Counted from the first letter of the stretch, positions 36,324 to 47,100 are shown. The stretch is 64,000 bases of DNA from Fidelibacterota bacterium (GCA_004124875.1 SCKJ01000005.1:62001-126000), one strand, 5' to 3'. Notes: generated from the sequence alone by a model not told the origin. A program made the numbers and translations.

Positions 36324-36325
36324 AG

Positions 36326-38326
36326 ATGACGGCGGCCCTCATTTGTGGCATCGACACGGGCGGCACATTCACCGATTTCGTCTATTTTTCCGGGTCGCGG
36401 CTGGTGGTAAAAAAAATTCCCTCAACACCCGATAATCCGGCTCGTGCGGTGCTGGCAGGGCTGGCGGCCATTGCGGCCGAGTCCGGCAACATGCAGGTGG
36501 TGCACGGGTCCACGGTAGCCACCAACGCGCTGCTGGAGCGCAAAGGCGCCGCCACACTGCTGGTGGCCACGGCCGGCTTTGAAGATGTGCTCGAGATCGG
36601 CAGGCAGAACCGGCAGAACATTTACGATCTGAATGTGGACGGTGTGGACCCCCTCGTGCCGCGCTCTCATCGCCTGGGCGCCAGTGAGCGCATCGGACCC
36701 GATGGCGAGGTGCTGATCGAGCTCGATGAAGACGAGGTGGCGCGCATTGTTGAGGCCGCCGCAGCGCTGGAGTTTGACGCCGTGGCCATCTGCCTGCTGC
36801 ACAGCTATGCCAATCCCGATCATGAAAAGGCGCTGGCCTCCGCGCTGACAGCGTCGGGGGCGCCGTTCGTAAGCGCCTCGCACGAGGTGCTGCCGGAGTT
36901 CCGCGAGTACGAGCGCACGACCACCACGGTGATCAACGCCTACGTGGGGCCGGTGATGGATCGCTACCTCAATGAGCTGGCGCAAAAGTTCACATCCGGC
37001 CCCATCCGCATCATGCAGAGCAACGGTGGCTCGGTCTCCATTGCTTCCGCCAGGGCGCGCCCCGTAGTCACCGCCCTCTCGGGTCCCGCGGCAGGTGCGG
37101 TGGGCGGCTTCGAGCTCGGTAAGCTATCGGGCTACGACCACCTCATTACCTTCGATATGGGCGGCACCAGCACCGATGTGAGTCTCTGTCCGGGTAGGCT
37201 GCTCTACACGGCGGAATCCACGGTGGGACCGCTGCCGGTGAGGATACCGATGATCGATATCCACACGGTAGGCGCCGGGGGCGGCTCTATCGCCTATCTC
37301 GATGCCGGGGGGGCGCTGAAGGTGGGGCCCGAAAGCGCAGGGGCCGAGCCGGGACCCATCTGCTATGGCCGTGGGGGCGACCAGGTGACCGTTACCGATG
37401 CCAACCTCTACCTGGGCCGCTTGGCCGCGGACCAGTTTTTGGGTGGGGACCAGCAGCTGCAAGGTGAGCCGGTCAAAGCCGCCTTGGAGCGTCTGGCGGC
37501 GGAGGCCGGGCTAAGCGCGGACCGGACGGCACAGGGGGTCATCGACATAGCCAACGTCACCATGGAGGCGGCCATTCGGGCCATATCCATTGAGCGCGGT
37601 TACGATCCGGCTGACTTTTCACTGGTGAGCTTTGGCGGCGCAGGCGGCATGCATGCCTGGGAGTTGGCGTCGGCCCTGCAGATTCCCAGAGTCATTATTC
37701 CCGGGGCTGCCGGCGTGGCCTCCGCCATCGGCATGCTGCTGGCCGACATCGTCCGCGACTACAGCCGCACGTTGCTGTGGCCGCTGCCCAAGGTAACCGC
37801 CGAAAAATTGGATCGGGAGCTGGCCAGGCTGACCGGGCAGGCCAGGATCGATTTCGATGGGGATGGCATCGCGCCTGATGAAGTAACGTTCCGGCCGATG
37901 GCTGAAGTTCGCTATGTGGGACAGGGGTACGAACTGCTGGTCGACCTGACCGATACGCTGGCGGACGATTTTCACGCCGCCCATGACCGGCGCTACGGCT
38001 ACAGCGATGCGGCCCGTCCGCTGGAGCTGGTGACCCTGCGCCTGCGGGCCAGCGCCCAGACCGTAAAGCCGCAGTTCCACGCCGGGGCCTTGCAGGATCA
38101 CGATGCCGGCCATGCCGTTATCGGTCGTGCGGAAATGTCATTTGGCGGGAAAAAGGTCACCGGGCAGCGCGTGGACCGGGAACGTCTGCGGCCCGGCAAC
38201 CGGCTAAAGGGGCCGGCGCTGGTGACGGAATACTCAACCACCACGGTGGTGCCGCCAGGGGTCTGGTGCCGGGTCGATGCCTACGGCCACCTCATCTTGA
38301 GCCTGGAGGGAGACCTGCCGGTATGA
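36326..38326 (+). CDS. hyuA: Hydantoinase/oxoprolinase subunit A (HyuA)
   Basis: This 666-residue ATP-dependent ring-opening subunit has the ASKHA-fold start GIDTGGTFTDFVYF and the motifs HGSTVATNALLERKGA, TFDMGGTSTDVSLCPG and SFGGAGGMHAWELA. It is known to act with HyuB on N-methylhydantoin, 5-oxoproline or acetophenone-type substrates. Which applies here is open. The stop overlaps the hyuB start (ATGA). Confidence 0.92.
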   Translation: MTAALICGIDTGGTFTDFVYFSGSRLVVKKIPSTPDNPARAVLAGLAAIAAESGNMQVVHGSTVATNALLERKGAATLLVATAGFEDVLEIGRQNRQNIYDLNVDGVDPLVPRSHRLGASERIGPDGEVLIELDEDEVARIVEAAAALEFDAVAICLLHSYANPDHEKALASALTASGAPFVSASHEVLPEFREYERTTTTVINAYVGPVMDRYLNELAQKFTSGPIRIMQSNGGSVSIASARARPVVTALSGPAAGAVGGFELGKLSGYDHLITFDMGGTSTDVSLCPGRLLYTAESTVGPLPVRIPMIDIHTVGAGGGSIAYLDAGGALKVGPESAGAEPGPICYGRGGDQVTVTDANLYLGRLAADQFLGGDQQLQGEPVKAALERLAAEAGLSADRTAQGVIDIANVTMEAAIRAISIERGYDPADFSLVSFGGAGGMHAWELASALQIPRVIIPGAAGVASAIGMLLADIVRDYSRTLLWPLPKVTAEKLDRELARLTGQARIDFDGDGIAPDEVTFRPMAEVRYVGQGYELLVDLTDTLADDFHAAHDRRYGYSDAARPLELVTLRLRASAQTVKPQFHAGALQDHDAGHAVIGRAEMSFGGKKVTGQRVDRERLRPGNRLKGPALVTEYSTTTVVPPGVWCRVDAYGHLILSLEGDLPV

Positions 38327-39906
38327 GCAGCCAGACCGCGCCAGACCCGGTAACGCTGGAGCTGTTCAGGAACCTGTACCAGTCGGTGGCCGAAGAGATG
38401 GGCATCTCGCTCTGCCGCACGTCATTTTCGCCCAACATCAAGGAGCGCCGCGATTACTCATGCGCTCTCTTCGATGGCGCGGGCCGCCTGGTGGCCCAGG
38501 GCGACCATATGCCGGTGCATCTGGGGTCGATGCCGCTGTCGGTGGCGGCCGCGCTGGAGAAGCTGCAGCTGAAGCCGGGCGATGTGGCGGCGTTGAACGA
38601 TCCCTTTTATGGCGGTACCCATCTGCCCGATATCACTATGGTGCAGCCGGTCTATCTGCCTGGCGCGGACGACCCTTCGTTCTACGTTGCCAACCGGGCC
38701 CACCACTCCGATGTGGGCGGCATGACCCCCGGCTCGATGCCGCTGGCCAGTTCCATCTTTCAGGAAGGGCTGCGCATCCCGCCCGTGAGACTGGTGCGCG
38801 GGGGCCGCATGGATGCCGATGTGCTGAGTATCATTTTGACCAACGTGCGCACGCCGGTTGAGCGCGAGGGCGACCTGACCGCCCAGTTGGCCGCCAACAA
38901 GACGGGTGAACGCCGGTTGCTGGCCATCGCCGGAAAAATGGGCATGGACCTGTGCGATGAATATATGCTGCACCTGCAAAACTACGGTGAGCGCGTGATG
39001 CGGGCCTCGATCAGCGAGATGCCCAATGGGGAGTACCGGTTTGAGGATGTGATGGATGATGACGGCTACGGCAACGGTCCCTTGCCCATTTGCGCAAAAG
39101 TTACCATCCACGGCGACGAGGCCACCATCGATTTTAGCGGCACGGCCGGGCAGACCACCGGCGGCATCAATGCCAATTACGCCATTACGCTGTCGGCCAC
39201 CTACTACTGTTTCAGGGCCCTGATCTCCGGTCCTGCGCCATCCAACGCAGGCACCATGCAACCGTTAACCATTATCGCGCCGGAGGGGTCGCTGGTCAAT
39301 GCCCAGGCCCCGGCGGCAGTGGCGGCGGGCAATGTGGAGACCAGTCAGCGGATTGTGGATGTAGTGTTTGGCGCGCTGGCCCAGGCATTGCCCGATAAGG
39401 TGCCCGCCGCTTCCTACGGGACCATGAACAATCTGACCGTGGGCGGCATCGATCCGCGCTCGGGCCAGCCTTACGCCTATTACGAGACCATTGCCGGCGG
39501 GATGGGCGCCCGTCCGACCAAGCCGGGGCTGTCGGCCACGCACTGCCACATGACCAACTCTCTCAATACGCCCATCGAAGCGCTGGAGCACGCCTATCCA
39601 TTTCGCATCGAGCATTACGCCATTCGCAAAAACAGTGGCGGCAGGGGACGCTTCGCGGGGGGCGATGGCATTGACCGGGCCATGACCGTGCTGGGCGACG
39701 CGGAGATTACGGTGCTGTCGGACCGGCGCGAGAAGCGGCCCTGGGGCCTGGCGGGCGGCGACAGTGGCGCGGCGGGGGCCAACAGCCTGATCATGCCCGG
39801 TGGCGAGGTGGAAATCATGCCGGGCAAGTTCAGCCGCCGCGTTCCGGCAGGGACGACCGTGCGTATCCAGTCTCCGGGGGGCGGAGGTTATGGGAAGAGG
39901 GAATAG
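38323..39906 (+). CDS. hyuB: Hydantoinase/oxoprolinase subunit B (HyuB)
   Basis: This 527-residue partner of HyuA has the family stretches DPVTLELFRNLYQSVAEEMG, DYSCALFDGAGRLVAQGDHM, HLPDITMVQPVY and RNSGGRGRF-like KNSGGRGRFAGGDG. The start is set at the ATG overlapping the hyuA stop by four bases; the frame is open 57 bases farther upstream without conserved content. The complex would hydrolyse a cyclic amide with ATP. Confidence 0.92.
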   Translation: MSSQTAPDPVTLELFRNLYQSVAEEMGISLCRTSFSPNIKERRDYSCALFDGAGRLVAQGDHMPVHLGSMPLSVAAALEKLQLKPGDVAALNDPFYGGTHLPDITMVQPVYLPGADDPSFYVANRAHHSDVGGMTPGSMPLASSIFQEGLRIPPVRLVRGGRMDADVLSIILTNVRTPVEREGDLTAQLAANKTGERRLLAIAGKMGMDLCDEYMLHLQNYGERVMRASISEMPNGEYRFEDVMDDDGYGNGPLPICAKVTIHGDEATIDFSGTAGQTTGGINANYAITLSATYYCFRALISGPAPSNAGTMQPLTIIAPEGSLVNAQAPAAVAAGNVETSQRIVDVVFGALAQALPDKVPAASYGTMNNLTVGGIDPRSGQPYAYYETIAGGMGARPTKPGLSATHCHMTNSLNTPIEALEHAYPFRIEHYAIRKNSGGRGRFAGGDGIDRAMTVLGDAEITVLSDRREKRPWGLAGGDSGAAGANSLIMPGGEVEIMPGKFSRRVPAGTTVRIQSPGGGGYGKRE

Positions 39907-39940
39907 GCAGTTGACCTGTCACCCTGAGCCTGTCGAAGGG

Positions 39941-39969
39941 GGCAGTGGCAGTGGCAGTGCAGTGGCAGG
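39941..39969. repeat. GGCAGT array past hyuB
   Basis: GGCAGTGGCAGTGGCAGTGC in the sense strand of hyuB begins 35 bp past its stop, directly after the word CACCCTGAGCCTGTCGAAGG (39920-39939). A related CACCCTGAGCTTGTCGAAGG word precedes GCAGTAGCAGTAG near 2508-2540. Confidence 0.75.
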
Positions 39970-40051
39970 GGGCCGGTTGAGGAGCAACCAATTGGACCCG
40001 GATCGGGTCTAACCGGCAACATGGTGGCCACACCCTTTTAAGGAATTTATC

Positions 40052-41245
40052 ATGAAACGATCACGCCCGCTATCTACCGTGCTGTTGATACTCGGGATCA
40101 TGACCCATCCCCTGTCAGGACAAAATGACGATGAGCAATCCGAGCGCAGCTCGAAAAGACGAGGTTTTCTGCCCGACACCCGCTTTTTCGGGATCTCGAA
40201 CCGGTACTATGACGACCTGACTGGCCTGCAGTTGGGGCTGGCGTCCAACATGGTGCAGGGCGATCTCACCGGACTGCAGCTAGCCGGACTGGCCAACGTT
40301 ACCGGGGGCAGGATGGGTGGCCTGCAAGCAGCGGGGCTGGCCAATGTGGCCGGCCAATCGGCCCTGGGAGGCCAGGTATCGCTGTTGGCCAATGTCGCCG
40401 GAGGTGCTGCCGGGGTGCAACTGACTGGACTGGCTAACGTAGCCGCTGGCGGCGCCCTGCTGCAGGCTGCCGGTTTGACGAACGTGGCCGCCGAGGCTTT
40501 CACCTGGGGGCAGTTCTCGGGGCTTGTAAATGTTGCCGCCGGGGGCAGCGCTGTGCAGCTGTCGGGACTGGCCAACATCAGTGCAAGTGAGTCATCCCTG
40601 TTCCAGGTTACCGGCCTGGCCAATGTGGCCCAGGGCGATGTGGTCGTTCAGGCGGCCGGTCTGGTGAATGTGGCCGGAGGGTCGGCCTGGAGCCAGCTCG
40701 GCATCATCAACGTAACGCCGGAGGCCCGCCTGCTTCAGATTGGTGTCCTGAATGTTGCGGCGAAAAATTCGGGCCTGCCTCTCGGCGTCATCAATTTTAT
40801 TGGCGACAATCCGCTGCGCTTTTCCATCATGGTGGACGGCTACGGCCAGGCCACCACGGCTGTGCGCTCGGGCAACAGGCACATCTACTCAGTGGCCGGT
40901 TTTCAGGGAGACAAGGATGTAAGCCTGGATCGACTGGGCTCGATGCTGTTGGGCCTGGGCCTTAACCTGCCCCTGAACCGGGCATATCTGGCTGTGGAAT
41001 ATCTGCATAACCAGCGCGTCAACGCGTTGAACCAGCGGGCGGCGGCCGTTGGCCTGAGAGCCGGCTTCAGGGTAGCCATGGACATGGCCCTGGTAGCAGG
41101 AACTTCGGTCCGCTGGGACGATTTGACGACAGGCGATGCCGCCGGCAATCTGTCTAACGGCTGGAGTATCGGCCTGGAGTGGTTCCGCTACTTCGATGTG
41201 GGGGACACGTCCCGCGATCTGGGCATCGATTTCGACGATTTTTAG
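40052..41245 (+). CDS. Surface protein with 14-17-residue GLANVA repeats
   Basis: This 397-residue exported protein has a signal peptide (residues 4-23). From about residue 53 to 240 it is built of some 13 tandem repeats of 14-17 residues with consensus xQLxGLANVAxGxxx (for example GLQLAGLANVTGGRMG, VQLTGLANVAAGGAL, VQLSGLANISASESS). The short period suggests a beta-solenoid. The last 150 residues are non-repetitive, beta-rich and may be an outer-membrane or packing domain. It resembles the LA_2272-type surface-repeat proteins known from Leptospira and Bacteroidetes; function unknown. Confidence 0.8.
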   Translation: MKRSRPLSTVLLILGIMTHPLSGQNDDEQSERSSKRRGFLPDTRFFGISNRYYDDLTGLQLGLASNMVQGDLTGLQLAGLANVTGGRMGGLQAAGLANVAGQSALGGQVSLLANVAGGAAGVQLTGLANVAAGGALLQAAGLTNVAAEAFTWGQFSGLVNVAAGGSAVQLSGLANISASESSLFQVTGLANVAQGDVVVQAAGLVNVAGGSAWSQLGIINVTPEARLLQIGVLNVAAKNSGLPLGVINFIGDNPLRFSIMVDGYGQATTAVRSGNRHIYSVAGFQGDKDVSLDRLGSMLLGLGLNLPLNRAYLAVEYLHNQRVNALNQRAAAVGLRAGFRVAMDMALVAGTSVRWDDLTTGDAAGNLSNGWSIGLEWFRYFDVGDTSRDLGIDFDDF

Positions 41246-41412
41246 GCCTCAGCCGCTCTGCCCGGCGCCCAGACTTTGGGCCACGCCCCTGCAGTCGTCG
41301 CGCACATTTCCTAATATGCTTTCCCGCGGTGCTCCCCGCCTCTAATTTGGCGGCGGAAATTTTCCTGCGTTTTTACGCTCTCAATTCCAGTGTCATCAAA
41401 TATGGGTGGGAA

Positions 41413-42369
41413 ATGAAACAGGCATTCCGAGGGGCCGCACTGCTCTGGCTAATCTCGCTTCCGTTAGGGGGACAGACGCCCGCGGCCATCATTGTAGGCG
41501 CTCCGAGACCGGTAACGCCGGAGGGCAGCCTGTTCATGGCGCCGAGCTGGTCTCCGAACAGCGAGGAACTGGCGGTGACCACGGCCAATTACCAGGGCGT
41601 CTACCTGGTGGATATTACCGGCCATGGCGAGCCGGTCCAGTACGGCGATGAAACCGTCTCCGCCCTGGGCGTCCAATGGTCCCCTGCGGGAGAACGGCTG
41701 CTGGTCTACCTAGTGCGGTACGAGCACAGGCGTCGCCATGGGGCCATTGGTGTCATCGACCTTTCAAGCGGCGAACTGACGGCCCTGACACCCTTTGATA
41801 CCCGGCCCACCGGCGAGGCCACGTGGCTCAGTGGGGGGCAGGAGATTCATCTCAACAAGCGGGGCGCGTCCCGGGTTTTGCCGGTCCCTGGCGCAACGCT
41901 GAACAAGCAGACGGATCGCGCCGCCAGCGAAACTCTCTACTACCTCGACCGCGGGCAGGTGGCGCGCCTAACGCCAGGCACGGGTGAAGTGGCGGCCATC
42001 GAGACGGTGCCGGGCAGGAAGCTCAACCTCAAAATTTCCCCCGGCAGCACGAAAATGGTCTTCGAGATAGTGGGCGGCCACCTCTGGGTGACGGCTATTG
42101 ACGGCAGCAACCCCGTCGATCTGGGGCCCGGCTACCGGCCGTCCTGGGCTCCCGATGGTACCCGGCTGGCGTTCATGGCGGCCACGGACGATGGCCACCA
42201 ATACACCTCCGCCGACATCATTGTCGTCAACGCCGATGGCACCGGCCGGGTCAACATCACCGCCACGGAGCACCGGCTGGAGATGAATCCCGCCTGGTCG
42301 CCGGACGGCCGCGCCATCGCCTACGATGCCATGGACACGGGCCGCGTCTATGTCCTGGAAGTGCAGTAA
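41413..42369 (+). CDS. Exported TolB-like beta-propeller protein
   Basis: This 318-residue protein begins at an ATG preceded by GGTGGGAA and has a signal peptide (residues 1-20). The rest is PD40/TolB-type propeller blades: MAPSWSPNSEELAVTT, YRPSWAPDGTRLAFMA and MNPAWSPDGRAIAYDA. The frame runs back to 41179 without conserved content. The next gene starts at the base after its stop, so the two are probably co-transcribed. A scaffold role at the cell envelope is inferred. Confidence 0.85.
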   Translation: MKQAFRGAALLWLISLPLGGQTPAAIIVGAPRPVTPEGSLFMAPSWSPNSEELAVTTANYQGVYLVDITGHGEPVQYGDETVSALGVQWSPAGERLLVYLVRYEHRRRHGAIGVIDLSSGELTALTPFDTRPTGEATWLSGGQEIHLNKRGASRVLPVPGATLNKQTDRAASETLYYLDRGQVARLTPGTGEVAAIETVPGRKLNLKISPGSTKMVFEIVGGHLWVTAIDGSNPVDLGPGYRPSWAPDGTRLAFMAATDDGHQYTSADIIVVNADGTGRVNITATEHRLEMNPAWSPDGRAIAYDAMDTGRVYVLEVQ

Positions 42370-43683
42370 ATGCGGAGGTCTCTCCTCCTGACCGCCAGCG
42401 CCCTGATCGTGTTCTCACCCCTGAGGACTGCCGCCCAGGTGACCGGCCTGAGCGGCTGGAACATTTTTATCGATGCCGGCCACAGCCTCACGGCGAACAT
42501 GGGCGCGCACGGCTACTCCGAAGCCGAAAAGAACCTGGGCGTGGCCCTGGAGCTCTACGATCTGCTCGTGACCACCACCGATATCGACACGGTGTTTCTG
42601 TCCCGGACCCAGCAGTCCGATGACGTGGGCCTCAGCCAGCGCTCGGACATGGCCAATAGCGCCTTCGGAACCGGCCAGCCGGCGAGCTGGTTCCATTCCC
42701 TGCATAGCAACGCCAGCAGCAACTCCACGGCAAACTCGGTGCTGATGCTGTGGGGACAGTACAGGGACGGCGCGGAAAAAGTTCCCAACGGCGGGCGAGC
42801 CATGAGCGCCATTATGCTGGACAATTTAGCCGATGGCATGCGCCTGCCCTGGACCGGCCAAGGCTCCTATGGCGATTGCTCTTTCTACGGCTGCTCAGGG
42901 GACGGGCCGTACTTGTCTGTGAATCGCAGGACGGTGATGCCGTCGGAGCTGAGCGAGGCCGGGTTCCACAGCAACTCCGTGCAGAACCAGCGCAACATGG
43001 GCGCCGCCTGGAAGCGGATGGAGGCCTACACTTTCTACTGGTCGATCCTCGCTTATCACGGTATTGCCCGGTCGGCGGTCGGCATCGCTATCGGGCATAT
43101 CAGGAATGTAGAAGGGGGGCGGCTACTTAACGGCGCAGTTGCCACAGTGCAGGGCAAGGGCGATACGACGGACACTTACGAGGGGTTGTTTCACCGGTAT
43201 ACATCCGACCCGGACCTCCTGCGCAACGGATTCTATTTTCTCGAAGGTCTTACCGGCGACTCTCTTGAGATTATCTTCTCCGCGGATAATTATTATGCCG
43301 ACACGGTACAAGTAATCCGGGCAGACAGTTTCTTTACTTTCGTCGATGTCGGTCTGGCGCCCAAAGAGCCCCTGGGCACTGAGGTTGTGGCGCGCAACTT
43401 ACCCCCGGAATTGCTGCTGCATTCCAACTTTCCCAATCCGTTCAATTCGTTGACCCACATCTCCTTCAGCCTGCCAACGGACGGCGTTGTGGATCTTAGG
43501 GTGTACGATATACTGGGTCGGGAAGTGGCACTGTTGGATCGGCAGCGAAGGCAACCCGGCCGCTACCAGGTGGTCTGGAATGGCCGCACGGAAGCAGGGC
43601 GCGCCGTCCCCTCGGGCGTCTATTTCGCCAGGCTGATCATGCCCGGCGGTTCCAGATCCATCAAGATGATTTTACTTAAATAG
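42370..43683 (+). CDS. N-acetylmuramoyl-L-alanine amidase with T9SS sorting domain
   Basis: This 437-residue secreted enzyme is predicted to cut peptidoglycan between the glycan and peptide. After a signal peptide (1-23) comes an Amidase_3 domain with FIDAGHSLTANMG (first zinc His), HSEAE-like GYSEAEKNLG (Glu), FHSLHSNASS (His) and PSELSEAGFHSN (Glu). A middle carboxypeptidase-regulatory-like beta domain follows (about 240-330). The last 85 residues are a type IX secretion sorting domain (NFPNPFNSLTHISFSLP ... VYDILGREVALL ... GVYFARLI). It would be exported through T9SS. Confidence 0.9.
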   Translation: MRRSLLLTASALIVFSPLRTAAQVTGLSGWNIFIDAGHSLTANMGAHGYSEAEKNLGVALELYDLLVTTTDIDTVFLSRTQQSDDVGLSQRSDMANSAFGTGQPASWFHSLHSNASSNSTANSVLMLWGQYRDGAEKVPNGGRAMSAIMLDNLADGMRLPWTGQGSYGDCSFYGCSGDGPYLSVNRRTVMPSELSEAGFHSNSVQNQRNMGAAWKRMEAYTFYWSILAYHGIARSAVGIAIGHIRNVEGGRLLNGAVATVQGKGDTTDTYEGLFHRYTSDPDLLRNGFYFLEGLTGDSLEIIFSADNYYADTVQVIRADSFFTFVDVGLAPKEPLGTEVVARNLPPELLLHSNFPNPFNSLTHISFSLPTDGVVDLRVYDILGREVALLDRQRRQPGRYQVVWNGRTEAGRAVPSGVYFARLIMPGGSRSIKMILLK

Positions 43684-43803
43684 TCGTCAGTCGTCAGTCC
43701 ACCGGCTGGCGGACTCGGGGCGCGCCCCTGTGTCGCCCAAGGCGCTCGGGCCAGGGTACGAATCCGTTATAATTCTTCGCTCCGGTTTACCTCAACAGTT
43801 CAG

Positions 43804-44100
43804 CTACATCTGGATGTTCATTGTCTGCCGCATGTACCGAAGCGTCAACCCCTCCTTATCGGCTGTATCAGCCTCCGCCCCGGCATCCAGCAATGCTTGG
43901 ACACTCGGTAAGTGGCCAAACCCCGCCGCTCCCATCAAGGCCGTAAACCCTTTCTCAGATTTGGCGTTGACTTTGGCACCGGCATCCAGCAAAGCTTGGA
44001 TATTAGCGGGCTGGCCCTTCCATGCCACCGCCAGTGGCGCCAGTGGGCCGTTGGAATTTTGGGAACTCCCGCGTACATTCGGCCTTAACACAGCATAACC
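43804..44100 (-). pseudogene. Ankyrin-repeat fragment
   Basis: Read on the minus strand, this encodes about two ankyrin repeats: NIQALLDAGAKVNAKSEKGF and SVQALLDAGAEADTADKEGL. The open frame continues to 44211, but that part overlaps the subtilase gene and has no ankyrin sequence. No signal peptide or full array is present, so I read it as the 3' remnant of a longer ankyrin gene. Confidence 0.6.
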
Positions 44101-44103
44101 ATC

Positions 44104-47100
44104 ATGCCCCAACAAGCCAGAATCACCCCCTTTCCTGCCATGCTGAACCGTTCCGGTCGCAGAGGAACGGACGTTGAGCATGCCAGGAAATCGGGTGAGA
44201 AAACCGGTCACCAGCGCGTGGCCAGCTTAAGATTTGTGCTGCTTGGCGTGGGCCTGGCAATCGGCAGTTTCCACCTGGCTGGCGACGGCATGCTGAGAGG
44301 CGCAGAGCGGAGCAGTACGGCTATTGGCCAGGGGACCGGGGCCAATACCTCCATTCGGATTTTGCGCGGCGACGGTAACCCGGTTGTCGATGGTGTGGTG
44401 ATCGTCAAGTTCAAGGATGCTCTGCTCATGCCCCGCGGTCTGTCAAAGACAGGCATATCATCGCTCGATATATTACTGGGGGAACAGGGGGTCGTCGCCA
44501 TCGAGCAGGCGTTCCCACTGCCCGCCCGGCTGCTGGGGGATAAAGGCAGGGCATTGCAACGGATCTATTACGTGCGATATGAGAGCGGCTCGCATCCTCG
44601 TCAGGTTGCCTTGAGAATTTCCCGGGACCCCAATGTCGAATACGCCGTGCCGCGCTATGTCCACCGCATCTACGATTCACCGGAACCGCGGCCAACCAGC
44701 GCCGGCAGCCTCGTCACGCCGGATGATGCCTTATACCCGCTGATGAGCCACCTGGTCCGGGTCCAGGCGCCTGGGGCGTGGGGTGTGGTCAAAGGGGAAG
44801 CTGGCGGCGTCATCATTGCAGTGGTCGATGGGGGCACCGACTGGCAACACGAAGACCTCCTGGCTAACATCTGGACCAATTCGGGGGAGATTCCCGACAA
44901 CAATATTGATGACGACAATAACGGATATATCGATGATGTGCGCGGTTGGAATTTTGTCAACCGTGACGGTGATCCCGCCGGGTTGCCAGGGACACCTTTG
45001 AATACTAGCCATGGAACGGGGGTGGCGGGGGTCGCCTCGGCTGTCACGAACAACGCTATCGGGATCGCCGGCGCCAGCTGGAATGCCCAGCTCCTGCCGG
45101 TCAACGCCTCGTGCTCCAGTGATAGCCTTATATGCTTTGGGGTCGAGGGGATCATTTATGCTGCGGTGAATGGGGCCGATATCATTAGCCTCAGCTGGGG
45201 CAGCGCCCATCCTGACCTTACTTCGTTTGAAGAGCGGGCGCTCCGCCAGTTCTGGAGGACTGTTTCCGATTTTGCAGGTGAGCGCGGGGCGCTGCTGGTG
45301 GCGGCGGCTGGAAACGACAACGTAAGCAATGATGATGTGCTTCACATGCCGGCCAGCGCTGAGCATATTTTAGCGGTTGGCGCCACCAATAAGTCTGATG
45401 ACAGGAAAGCCGGTTTTTCGAATTACGGTGTGACGGTCGATGTGTTTGCCCCCGGGGCCGCGCTCAACACCACGACCCCCGGGAACGGCTATACTGAGCT
45501 TGCCTTCGGTACCTCCTTTTCCACGCCGTTGGTGGTGGGGATTGCCGCCCTGGCAAAGACACAATTTCCAGACTTTACCCCGGAGCAACTGGCCCAGCAG
45601 ATGCGGGTCACGGCCGACCCTATCGATAACGTCAACTCGGCGCGCACGGGCCTGATGGGCAAAGGTAGAATTAACGCGTTGCGGGCCGTTACGGCAACGT
45701 CCACGCCCGCCATCCGTATCGCCGGTATCTCATTCACGGAAAGTGGGGGCGATGGCTTCATTGAGAACGGTGAAACCGTGGATGTCACGGTATCCCTCGT
45801 AAACTACCTCGCTGACGCTGCCAACATAACGGTAACCCTGACCCAGGCGGATCCGAACATCACGATCACCAGCGGGGAGGCGTTCATCTCCTCGTTGATA
45901 TCGGGGGGTACGGACGACGTCACTTTCCAGTTCACCCTCGACCAGGCGGAATTGGGTCAACCCCTGCCCTTTGTCGTAGAGGTCAGCGCTGGCAGCTACC
46001 AGGATCGGGACCTGTTCAAATTATACGCGAATGAGCCTTACGTCGTTACCCATAACACCGGGACGATACGAGTCTCTCTGACGACAGAAGGCAACATTGG
46101 GTGGATCGGTTTTGCGGATGAGTCGCCAGGCGTGGGATTTGTCTATAACGGAACCAACTTGCTTTTTGAAGGCGGCTTGCTGGTGGGAATTTCCAAAAAT
46201 AAGGTATCGGACAGTATACGCGGTGAGGCTGGAGCGCTGGAACGGGACTTCCAACTGCCGCTTGGCGCACAGTTGGTTTTGGGACCCGGCCAAATAGCAA
46301 ACGAAGAAGGCGCTGTTGTGTTGATCGACGATCTGGCAGCGTCGCCTATCGGTCTTTCAATCCGGCAGGAAAGTTATGCGGATAACAATCCCGATTTTGA
46401 CGACTTCGTGATTTTCAAGTACACCATTACAAACCAGAGTGGAGGACCGCTGTGGAACTTGTATGCCGGCCTGTTTTTTGACTGGGATTTAAGCGAAAAC
46501 GGGCAGACAGACTATGGCCGCTTTGACAGTGCGCGCCGCATGGGTGTGGTGCAAAATAGTGCCAGTGTGCCCAGCTTGCTGGCGGCCACCAGAATGCTCA
46601 CTGCCAACGGCGACTTATCCTATCATACCATTCATAATCTAAATGAGATATATTACGATCCTTCACAAGGCTGGGACGGTTTTACACCCGATGAAAAATG
46701 GCGGTTTTTGAGCGGCGGTATTCAGACACAGACGGTAGACAACACAGACGTTTCCACTATTATGGCCGCTGGTCCTTTTGCCATGCAACCGGATCAATCC
46801 ATTGAAGTCGCATTTGCTGTCATTGGCGCCAACATCCTGGAAGACCTTGACAGCCACGCCGACAGCGCACAGGCTTTCTGGGACAGGGCCATTGCTCCGC
46901 CTCAAGCAAATCATGCGCCGGTTTTCACATCTGTGTTGCCGATCACGCTCATTTTTGCAGGCGAGATTTTTACCTATACTTACGCGGCTGAGGACGTGGA
47001 CGGAGATGACTTAACCTTCACCCTTATCGAAGGGCCGCCAAACGCCGCCATTGATGGCAAGTCCGGCGTGTTCACATTCCAGGCAGCCAATGATCAGCTG

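Noticed and set aside
36326..39906. HyuA/HyuB as part of the pyrimidine pathway
   Set aside because: They are ATP-dependent and unrelated to dihydropyrimidinase, lie on the other strand 23 kb away, and have their own transporter.
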